Assembly: GCA_020633625.1 (NCBI GenBank)
Contig: JACKDJ010000032.1
Coordinates: 1-43,543 of the forward strand
Origin: Myxococcales bacterium
GTDB taxonomy: Bacteria; Myxococcota_A; Bradymonadia; REDH01
Length of the DNA: 43,543 nucleotides
Reading direction: 5' to 3'
The position numbers and the translations under genes are program-made. Positions 1-7,280 of the stretch are shown here, piece by piece (within the stretch, counting starts at the first letter, position 1; every line of letters starts with the position of its first letter). The notes below the pieces were generated by a model. It had not been told where the DNA came from. It did not search any database and saw only the letters and a list, made by a program, of their open reading frames with translations.

Positions 1-1
1 C

Positions 2-616
2 GCAGGGGTCGAGACGCTGTTCATCTCGTACCATTCGCACATCCCCGAGGTGTCGGACGACATGACGACGGCGCCGAACACCCACCTGCGCACCCGCGCC
101 GGGATCGGCGAGGCGCTGCGCGCGGGTCTCGATGTCAGCCTGAACTGTGTCGTGGAGCGCCGAAACTACGCGCATCTCGCTGACCACGCGCGGCACATCG
201 TCGAGCTCTTCGTTGCTGGGATGCCCGACCACCCGGTGCGCAACGTCGTCTACTCACACCCGTGCAGCTACTACGACCGCGCGATGTGGGAGCGAAACCT
301 CGTGAGCCTCGAGGTGGTCCGGCCGAACCTCCTCGACGCGATCGACACGCTGACGGACGCCGGCGTCATTGTCACAGGTGTCGGCACGTGCGGGTTCCCG
401 CCGTGCTTGCTCTGGGACCGCCCCGACAAGCTGCGCTCGTTCAGGCGCGACGAGCAGGCAGAGGGCGACGTCGAGGGCCGCGTGTTTGCCCCGATCTGTG
501 ACACCTGCGCCTTCCGCCCGCACTGCCTCGGCGTTCGAAACGAGTACCTCGAGCGGTTCGGGGACGAGGGACTTCGCGCGTTCGAGACGATGCCCGAGAC
601 GGCGCCGCCGCGCTGA
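2..616 (+). CDS. Radical SAM enzyme with twitch/SPASM-like C-terminal domain, 5' end outside window
   Basis: The frame is open from base 2, so the start codon and the SAM-binding CxxxCxxC motif lie left of the window. The visible part is the C-terminal half of a radical SAM barrel: a strand reading LFISYHSH, then an NCVVERRNY segment. An auxiliary cysteine region follows, with GFPPCLLW and then C-x2-C-x5-C (CDTCAFRPHC). The same layout, including a G-x-P-P-C-L-L motif, occurs in the second radical SAM module of the fusion protein at 4233-7205, so the two are homologous. The extra cysteines probably bind an auxiliary iron-sulfur cluster, as in twitch or SPASM enzymes. The gene converges on the B12-type radical SAM gene at 698-2701 with an 81-bp gap. 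The substrate cannot be inferred. Confidence 0.85.
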   Translation, partial: AGVETLFISYHSHIPEVSDDMTTAPNTHLRTRAGIGEALRAGLDVSLNCVVERRNYAHLADHARHIVELFVAGMPDHPVRNVVYSHPCSYYDRAMWERNLVSLEVVRPNLLDAIDTLTDAGVIVTGVGTCGFPPCLLWDRPDKLRSFRRDEQAEGDVEGRVFAPICDTCAFRPHCLGVRNEYLERFGDEGLRAFETMPETAPPR

Positions 617-697
617 ACTCAGCAGGCGGAGCGCGGAGCTCGGATCGCTGCGAGCCACACGGCCCGCTGCAACACATCTGGCAGCGCTTGCCGTGCG

Positions 698-2701
698 TCA
701 GCCGGATGCCGCCGGCGTCAGGAGCGCCCGCAGCGCCGACTGGCGTTGCGCGTCGGCTTCGACGGTCTCGAGCGCTGGCAGCAGGTCTGACAGGACGTCC
801 CCCAGCGCGCGTCGCACGGCGTCGTCGGAGTCGTGTGCGCGATATGCGACGTTCCAGCTCGCCGTGTGGCGGAAGTGTGGCTCGCCGGAGCGCGGGGAGA
901 GGGTGACTCGGAACACCGGGGGCGAGCCGCCGGGGCGACCGAACGTCACCTCGATGCGCGCGGGGTCGGAGTGAAGTCGCTGGATGACGAACGGCGCTCC
1001 GGGCTCGCCGTTCCTGGGCTCCCACGCGGCGCCGAAGAGGGTCCGAAGCACCTCGCGCGCCGCGGACGGCACGGACTGCGCGACCGGCCCCGCGCGCCGG
1101 TTCTCCTTTCGAAGCGCCATCACTCCCGCGGCGCGAGCTTCCATGAAGCGCTCGACGAGGGCTGCGGGAGCGCTCAGCGCTTCTTCCTGCAGCTCGACAA
1201 GCTCCGACGGGCGCTGTTCGATCCAGTCCAGGATCAGCGCGAGCAGACGGAGCTCGTGGATCGGCTCGTGCTGGCGGCACAGCTCGGACAGAAGTGTGTA
1301 GGCGACCTGCGCCTCTGCGTGGGCGAAGCGGTAGGGCGCCTCTTCGCTGTACCCGTAGCGGCGCGCGGAATCCAAGCCGACGGTCGCGTATTCGTCGATG
1401 AAGAGGCCGTCGCTCTTCGCGCGCCAGTAGAACGGGATGTCGGGATAGAGCCGAATCTTGGAGAGCGCGACCTCGCTCCGGAACTCGCTCAGGCCGTGTC
1501 GCTCGATGGCGTCGACGTTCGTGCGCAGCGACTCGAACGTCACCCACGGATGCCACATGATGAACCCGGGCGACACGTGACGCGTGTCGATCACGTCGGG
1601 GTAGCGCGCCGCGGTCTCGCGCAGGTAGCAGAGGACGTCGATGTTTGTCTGCGCGGTGACGCCCTTGTTGTAGAATTCCAGCGTCGGGTCGTGGAAGTTC
1701 TCGATTCCGATCAGGAAGGGCGTGCAGCGGTGCCCGGCGCCGCGGGCGCGCTCGAGCGAGAGCTCCCACTTCTCGCGACGCTTCAGGAACAGGTCCGCGC
1801 GCGCCTGGATCAGCAGGTGGAAAGGGCGGAGCCCGGCCGCCGCGCATCGCTCGAACACCTCGGGGAGGTACGGGAAGGGATCCTGGTCGAGGAGGATGAT
1901 GAGCTCTGCGTCGGGCAGGTCGTCGAGGATATTCTGGATCTGCTCGACGACGTGCGCGGCGATGCCGTGGACGAACTTGTAGTCCTGTGAAAGGTTGATG
2001 TTGCAGAACGAACAACCCTTGGTGTTTGTCGCCGCGGGGTCCAGCTCGACCCCGCGCCAGGCCTCGACCTCTCGGATGGATCGTCTATATGGGCACCCCG
2101 GGTTTCCGTAGACGACGAGATGTGTGCTCTTCGTCTGGATTGAGGGGTCGACGGCGATACGGCGAAAGTCCGGGCGCAGTCTGTAGCGCTCGACGGCGTT
2201 CTCGTCGTTGTCGAGTCCGCCGGGGTTGCGAACGACCGCCCCGTCGTCGCCTCGCCAGATGAGCCCAGGGACGGTCCGCGCCCCGTCCGCGCCGCCGGTC
2301 GCAAGCAATCTCACGATCTCGGCGTCGGATCCGGGTCCAATTGCATCGAACGGGGCAATGTCGTCGGCGGGCCACGGGTTCTGCGGAAGCAGCAGCAACG
2401 GCGCTCGCGCCGCGACGCGGGACTCGAGTGCCTCGTTGAGCTGCGCCGCGACGGCGTTGTCCCACAGCCGGGTCACCACGTGCAGGTCGTAGCGGGCCGC
2501 CGTCAGCTTGTCGGCCAGTAGAGCGATGACGCGTGCATTCTCCGCCGCGTTGTCCCCGTCGAAGACGGCGTCGTAGACGTCGACATGAATGCCCTGCTGA
2601 CGCAGCGCTCCCGCCTGCATCGAGATCTCGCCGTCGTGCAGATACGAGCCCTTTCGGTGGCTCTGGAAGAGCAAGTACGCGACACGAGGGGCGGCGGTCA
2701 T
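698..2701 (-). CDS. B12-binding-type radical SAM protein with interrupted cysteine motif
   Basis: The 667-residue product has an N-terminal Rossmann-like region (about 1-150) resembling cobalamin-binding domains. The expected DxHxxG cobalamin motif is imperfect: QSHRKG lacks the Asp, so B12 binding is uncertain. A radical SAM barrel follows (about 190-450). Instead of a compact GCPYxCxFC motif, the sequence reads GCPYR (C203), then a 23-residue insertion, then GCSFC (C230, C233), giving C-x26-C-x2-C. Downstream barrel segments (LLIQARADL, PFLIGIENF, SPGFIMWHPW) are typical of B12-dependent radical SAM proteins. The C-terminal 200 residues are not recognised. The ATG overlaps the stop of the upstream gene (ATGA), so the two are translationally coupled, and it is the last gene of the minus-strand operon. 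Confidence 0.85.
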   Translation of the reverse strand: MTAAPRVAYLLFQSHRKGSYLHDGEISMQAGALRQQGIHVDVYDAVFDGDNAAENARVIALLADKLTAARYDLHVVTRLWDNAVAAQLNEALESRVAARAPLLLLPQNPWPADDIAPFDAIGPGSDAEIVRLLATGGADGARTVPGLIWRGDDGAVVRNPGGLDNDENAVERYRLRPDFRRIAVDPSIQTKSTHLVVYGNPGCPYRRSIREVEAWRGVELDPAATNTKGCSFCNINLSQDYKFVHGIAAHVVEQIQNILDDLPDAELIILLDQDPFPYLPEVFERCAAAGLRPFHLLIQARADLFLKRREKWELSLERARGAGHRCTPFLIGIENFHDPTLEFYNKGVTAQTNIDVLCYLRETAARYPDVIDTRHVSPGFIMWHPWVTFESLRTNVDAIERHGLSEFRSEVALSKIRLYPDIPFYWRAKSDGLFIDEYATVGLDSARRYGYSEEAPYRFAHAEAQVAYTLLSELCRQHEPIHELRLLALILDWIEQRPSELVELQEEALSAPAALVERFMEARAAGVMALRKENRRAGPVAQSVPSAAREVLRTLFGAAWEPRNGEPGAPFVIQRLHSDPARIEVTFGRPGGSPPVFRVTLSPRSGEPHFRHTASWNVAYRAHDSDDAVRRALGDVLSDLLPALETVEADAQRQSALRALLTPAASG

Positions 2702-4230
2702 GAGCGGCGGCCGAAGGGGAAGAGCACGCCCGGCGCGCCCGCCGGACGGTCGAACCGCAGCGTCCCCGACTCGCGCTCGATCGTCCAGTGCTGCCGGTCG
2801 AGGTGAAGTCGCGCGGGGCCGGCCGTCAGCGATGCCGTCGCCCGAAGGAAGGCTGCGTGCCGGGCGGCGGCGTGCGGTCCCGCGCTGACGCGCGCGTACG
2901 CCGCGCCACCCGACGAAACGACCTCGCCACGTTCCACGAACCCGTCGAAGGCGACGACGCGGTGTCGGTCGAAGAACAGTGTGGGTCGGCTCAGCGACCG
3001 CATCAGGTGTTCTCTTCCGCCGGGGTCGTCCGGGAAGAGCGCGCCGAGCGCCGCCAATCCAAACCGGGCCGCATCGTCACAAGCGAGCGAACACGGGAAG
3101 AACGGGACGAGGTGGGCGAGGCCCACGTTCAGGCAGGCATGCAGCGGTCCGTCTGCCGCCAGCTCGGCCAGCCGCACGACGTTCTCCGCGTCGTCGCTGT
3201 TGTCCGCCCGCGCCGCGAACGCGCGCGCGCAGCACGGAGGGTAGCCCATAAGCTCGCCCATCTCCTGTGCCTGCCCCGTCGGGTCGCCGCCGCGGTAGAT
3301 GTCTCCGCAGCGGCGCGCCAACGCAGCGTCGCGGCTAACGAAGACGTGCACGCGAGTCGGGGCGACGCCCGCGGCCGTAGGCGAGGTACGTGGGTCGACC
3401 GCGTCGAGCGCGAAGTCGGCGTACTGTGCGATCAGCGCGTCGACCTCGTCGAAAGTCGGCGTCAGGTAGAGCACCGGCTTGATCGCGGCGCGAAAGTAGA
3501 GCTCCTCGGCGCGCGACAGCCCGTGCGCCTTCAGTGCCTGTGCGATCGCCTCGGCGGGGTCCGCGGTGACGTCCGCGAGCGGCTCCGGGTCATCGTCGCG
3601 AAACGGGACCCAGAGGGCCTTTGCGACCGCTTCGGCGCCCGCGCGGCCGAGCGCTTCGGCTGCCCCGAGGTCGGCGTACAGCGCTTCCCAATCGATCCCG
3701 CTCGCGTTGCGCGTGAGGCGTGCCTGCGGCTGCACGGAGCGGTCGCTGTGTCGCGCGACGTACCAGTCGGGGGGACCGGAGCACAGCTCCCGCTCCACGC
3801 ACCCGTCGCAGCCACTGAGCGATGACGCGCCTCGGAGAGACGGGCGGCCAACGCCGCCCGCGCATCGCGGCAGCGACGCGTCGGTCGCGACGGTCAGACC
3901 GAGCGTGGCGCCGAGCGCGACGGCGGCATCGACGATCGCGCGTATGCCCTGGGCGTCGGGTGGCATCGCGGCTGGAGCCGGGGGCGCGGTGGCCGACAGC
4001 CCGAGCTCGACGCGGGTGGGCCGCCCCGCGCGAATCGCTGCGACAGCGTGCAGGAGCGGCCCCAGGCGCTGGGCCGCGGTGCTCCAGACGGGAATGTGGA
4101 CGAGTGCGAGCCCGTCGGCATGTTCCATCGCCGCAAACGCGCCGTCGTGGGCGCCACGTCGGCGCGCGAGGGCGTCATTGACGGCGGGCGCGCTGGAGTG
4201 AAGCTCGACGTGTGTAGGGCCGGCCGTCAC
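2698..4230 (-). CDS. Truncated radical SAM-like half-barrel fused to a GYPPCC-motif (DUF483-like) domain
   Basis: The GTG at 4230 begins two bases after the stop of the fusion gene. The frame stays open upstream but there overlaps that gene's coding sequence and reads as Arg/Ala-rich shadow, so I chose this start (510 aa). Residues about 5-160 resemble the second half of the first radical SAM module of the neighbouring fusion protein. They share the pattern V-x-L...A-P-x-V-x-D...R-x-G-A and end in C-x2-C-x5-C (C141, C144, C150), followed by a WYVARH segment. No CxxxCxxC SAM motif is present. The rest contains GYPPCC (329-334) and PFFPCSLAC (C380, C384), which recall the DUF483 family. That assignment is tentative. 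It may be a non-catalytic partner or a cluster carrier for the adjacent enzymes. Confidence 0.75.
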   Translation of the reverse strand: MTAGPTHVELHSSAPAVNDALARRRGAHDGAFAAMEHADGLALVHIPVWSTAAQRLGPLLHAVAAIRAGRPTRVELGLSATAPPAPAAMPPDAQGIRAIVDAAVALGATLGLTVATDASLPRCAGGVGRPSLRGASSLSGCDGCVERELCSGPPDWYVARHSDRSVQPQARLTRNASGIDWEALYADLGAAEALGRAGAEAVAKALWVPFRDDDPEPLADVTADPAEAIAQALKAHGLSRAEELYFRAAIKPVLYLTPTFDEVDALIAQYADFALDAVDPRTSPTAAGVAPTRVHVFVSRDAALARRCGDIYRGGDPTGQAQEMGELMGYPPCCARAFAARADNSDDAENVVRLAELAADGPLHACLNVGLAHLVPFFPCSLACDDAARFGLAALGALFPDDPGGREHLMRSLSRPTLFFDRHRVVAFDGFVERGEVVSSGGAAYARVSAGPHAAARHAAFLRATASLTAGPARLHLDRQHWTIERESGTLRFDRPAGAPGVLFPFGRRS

Positions 4231-4232
4231 GG

Positions 4233-7205
4233 TCAGCCGCCGGGGCTCGCGCGGCGGCTTGGGCGATGGTGATCGGAGATCAGCGGCTTGGACGCGACGT
4301 GCTTGGGCCCGACGGCGTCGCTGAACGGAGCGCCTGCCCGCTCGAGCGCTTCGATCAACGCGCTGGTGGTCCGCATGACGTCGAGCCCCTCCTCGAGCGG
4401 GACTGGAGACGGGGCGTGCTGATCGATGGCGAGGGCGAACGCCGCGAGCATGCGCGCGATCTCGTTCCCTCTCCGCTCGACCGGCGTGGGCACGCCGCGC
4501 GCGTCGGTGAGCGTCACCTCGTGCGCCGCGCGCCGCCACGTCGACGAGGCCCCGTCGGCGCCCGTGAGAGTCAGCGCGAGCTCGTCGCCAGACGCGCGGT
4601 GGTCGAGCAGGGCGTCGACGACGCAGCGGTCGAACTCGAGCGCGAAGCGGAGCGTCTCCGGCCGAGAGTCGCCGGTGAACTGAACGTCGACGACTCGGGG
4701 CGAGCGCGAGCGGGCGCTCCGCGTGAGCAGCGCGACCGTGTGGTAGAGTGACTGAAACAGCCCCTCTGCGTGCCATGTGCGGACGGCCGACGGGGCCATC
4801 GGGCTGGTACGCGCGACCAGCGACACGCGAGCGGGGCTTGGGACGCGCGCCCAGAGGGTGTCGAGGCCGGCAGCAAAGAGCACGTTGTGTGCGACCATCA
4901 CGAGCGCGCCCGACTCGGCGATCGAGGCCGCGAGGGCGTCTCCCTCGGCCAGCGTTCGGGTCGGCGGCTTCTCGACGAGCGCGGGGATGCCCCGAGCTGC
5001 CGCGCTCTCGATGTTTGCGGCGTGTGCGTGCGTCGCCGATGCGATGACTACGGCGTCGGGTCGCATCTCGTCTAGCGCCTGGTCGGCATCTCGGTAGGCT
5101 GGGGCATGCGCGAAGTCGGTCAGGTCGCCGTCTGGTGCGTGCGGCGACGCGATCGCGTCGAAGCTCACGCCCGGCGTGCCGTGTGCGTCGGCGACGATGC
5201 GCCGCGCGCGTAGACCCGTGCCGATGAGCGCCATTCGCAGAGGCCGCGTGCGGTCGAAAGTGAGCTCCGGCAGGGCGGCGTCGTCGGGCGTAACGACGGT
5301 CGGAGGACCGATCTCGAGCTCACGAGAGCGGAGCACATCGGGGAACGCATCGAACGAGAAGGGCTTGGTCCGCTCGGACCGCAGCATCCGGGCATCCTCG
5401 CGCGACAGCGGGGGGCGCTCGATCGGGGTCAACTCGTCGGTGCCGAACCGGGCGACGTACGGGCGCCAGAGGCCGGTGCAGAGGTTCGTGTACTGGCAGC
5501 GGTCGCACTGCGGACCACGCTGCTTCTGCGGCTGGTCCTCGGCGATTCCATGCTCCGCCGTGGAGAGGATGTCGGACCAAGCCCGGAACTCGCCGAGCAG
5601 GCACGGCGGGACGCCCTGTCGGGCGCCGATGTGCACGGACTGCTGGATCTCGAGCGCGCGGTACATCGCGCGCTTGAGGTAGGGCATGACGTCGCTCATC
5701 CGTGGGACGAGGTCGATGTTGGTCAGCGCCTTGAACTGCGGGGTCATGTAGGCGAGCGACACGCCGACACGGCCCCCGAACTCGGACCGAACGAACTCCA
5801 GGTACCGGGTGAGGTAGCGGTAGTTTCGCTCCCCGATCACGTGGTTCAGGACGATGCGGACGTCTCGGTCGAGGAGGTGGTGGATGGCCTGCACGGTTCG
5901 GTCGAAGTCGCCGACCTTGTGTGTCATCATCCTCGACAGGCGCTCCGTGTGTGCGTGCAGCGAGATGAACGCGTCGGTCAGGCCGGCGTCGACGAGGGCG
6001 TCGACGCGGTCTCGTCGGTCGAGCAGGGCGCCGTTGGAGACGATCTCGACCTCGCGCATGCCGCAGCGCTTGGCGACGCGCACGAAGCTGACGAGGTGCT
6101 TTGAGAGGGTCGGCTCTCCGCCACCAAACGAAACACGCGGGATGCCGCGCTGCGCTGCGCGCGCGATCTGCCGGTACATCACCTGGTGATCGGTCCAGAT
6201 GTTGTTGGACGACTCGTTTGCGCTGCAGAACGGGCAGTCCTGGTTGCAGTTCACGGTTGGGCGCAGCACCAGCAGCTCGGCGGCCGCGGCCGACCTCCGC
6301 TGCTCGTCGGTCCAAACACGGCTGGGCGTCGTCCGCTGCTCGAACAACGTCTTCGGGCGCCGGTCGAACGGCACGACTCCATCGGTGCCGTGCGCGGCGT
6401 AGTACGACTCCACGACGCCCGGGCACTGAGCGCGGGCGAGGCAGCCGCTGCACGGCCCGTCCTTGCGGGCACCGGGGACGCTCGCGCGGCCCCGAGGGTC
6501 GAAACGAAACAGGCGGTGGAGGCTGTCTTCGCCGGGCAGCGCACACAGCGGGATGCCATCGGCCGTCTGGAGCGACACCGGGACACCGTGCGCTTCGGCG
6601 GCGCGTAGCGCCGCGGCGAGGCGCAGCGCCCCCTCGTCCCACCGCGGCGGCGCGATGACATCGGGCACTCGCCCGAGCGGCGCGAAGAACCGGATCGCGC
6701 GCAGGGCCGGGACGGCTCGCACCGCCAACTCCACCGTCGCGGTGAGGTCCTGAAGGCGCGAAGGGAGCAGCGGAATCTCGAACGTCACCCCGAGTCCGGC
6801 GCCGTGCAGCGCGCGCGCGCCGTACAGCGTCTCGACGAGGGCCCCCGCGCGACCTGCGACCGTGTCGTGAACCTTCGGGCTCGACGCGAACAGTGGGAGC
6901 GATACGTCGGTCACACCCGAGCTCGCGAACCGAGCGAGCCACTGCGGATCGTCGAAACCGATGCCGCTCGTCCGCGCGTTGATCTCTGCGAATCCCGCGT
7001 CCGCTCCTCGCGCCGCGAGCTCGAAGAAGCGCGGATTTCCAGCCGGGACGCCGCGAAGGGTCAGGCGTCGACCTCCGCCCGCGAGGCGTCGCTCCACATC
7101 CCGCTCCTCGCGCGCGTCGCGACAGTCGCACACGGCGCACTTGAGCTCGCACCGACCGCCGACATGGAGCTGCGCGGTGCGCCTCGAGTTCGATGTCTGG
7201 GCCAT
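4233..7205 (-). CDS. Fusion: radical SAM - radical SAM/twitch - Gfo/Idh/MocA oxidoreductase (990 aa)
   Basis: Three modules are visible. Module 1 (about 10-285) has C19-x3-C23-x2-C26 and a cysteine-rich end (C221, C252, C255, C261), but its GGEP loop is degenerate (RGVPAG). Module 2 (about 305-590) has C320-x3-C324-x2-C327, a good GGGEP loop at 361-365, GVPPCLL (531-537) and C567-x2-C570-x5-C576, which looks like a twitch-type auxiliary-cluster region. Module 3 (about 655-960) has a Rossmann GTG at 662-664 and the EKP motif at 745-747 typical of the Gfo/Idh/MocA NAD(P)-dependent oxidoreductases that act on sugars and cyclitols. The gene is first in a three-gene operon and has a promoter-like sequence directly upstream. 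Linked oxidation/reduction or epimerisation of a sugar-like substrate is a reasonable hypothesis, but the sequence does not prove it. Confidence 0.88.
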   Translation of the reverse strand: MAQTSNSRRTAQLHVGGRCELKCAVCDCRDAREERDVERRLAGGGRRLTLRGVPAGNPRFFELAARGADAGFAEINARTSGIGFDDPQWLARFASSGVTDVSLPLFASSPKVHDTVAGRAGALVETLYGARALHGAGLGVTFEIPLLPSRLQDLTATVELAVRAVPALRAIRFFAPLGRVPDVIAPPRWDEGALRLAAALRAAEAHGVPVSLQTADGIPLCALPGEDSLHRLFRFDPRGRASVPGARKDGPCSGCLARAQCPGVVESYYAAHGTDGVVPFDRRPKTLFEQRTTPSRVWTDEQRRSAAAAELLVLRPTVNCNQDCPFCSANESSNNIWTDHQVMYRQIARAAQRGIPRVSFGGGEPTLSKHLVSFVRVAKRCGMREVEIVSNGALLDRRDRVDALVDAGLTDAFISLHAHTERLSRMMTHKVGDFDRTVQAIHHLLDRDVRIVLNHVIGERNYRYLTRYLEFVRSEFGGRVGVSLAYMTPQFKALTNIDLVPRMSDVMPYLKRAMYRALEIQQSVHIGARQGVPPCLLGEFRAWSDILSTAEHGIAEDQPQKQRGPQCDRCQYTNLCTGLWRPYVARFGTDELTPIERPPLSREDARMLRSERTKPFSFDAFPDVLRSRELEIGPPTVVTPDDAALPELTFDRTRPLRMALIGTGLRARRIVADAHGTPGVSFDAIASPHAPDGDLTDFAHAPAYRDADQALDEMRPDAVVIASATHAHAANIESAAARGIPALVEKPPTRTLAEGDALAASIAESGALVMVAHNVLFAAGLDTLWARVPSPARVSLVARTSPMAPSAVRTWHAEGLFQSLYHTVALLTRSARSRSPRVVDVQFTGDSRPETLRFALEFDRCVVDALLDHRASGDELALTLTGADGASSTWRRAAHEVTLTDARGVPTPVERRGNEIARMLAAFALAIDQHAPSPVPLEEGLDVMRTTSALIEALERAGAPFSDAVGPKHVASKPLISDHHRPSRRASPGG

Positions 7206-7235
7206 CTGGTCGCCGGGGAGGGGCGCTACCGCCGC

Positions 7236-7264
7236 ACAGTAGGGTGGCGCACGGTGACGGTCAA
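7236..7264 (-). promoter_or_regulatory. Sigma70-like promoter of the radical SAM operon
   Basis: Reading the minus strand, TTGACC (7264-7259) is followed after 17 bases by TACTGT (7241-7236). The -35 box matches the consensus at 5 of 6 positions and the -10 box at 3 of 6. The predicted transcript start is about 25 bases upstream of the ATG at 7205. The site lies in the 75-bp gap after the ceramidase-like gene, so it could uncouple the radical SAM genes from the envelope genes upstream. No clear Shine-Dalgarno sequence is visible. Confidence 0.45.
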
Positions 7265-7280
7265 CCCTCGCGCAGCCCCG

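Noticed and set aside
617..697. Possible RiPP precursor or terminator between the convergent radical SAM genes
   Set aside because: The 81-bp gap has no ORF with a start and ribosome site; a short inverted repeat near 671-683 has only a 4-5 bp stem.
7206..7280. Possible precursor peptide in the gap before the fusion gene
   Set aside because: No start codon with a ribosome site and no Cys/Ser/Thr-rich reading frame; the gap is better explained by a promoter.
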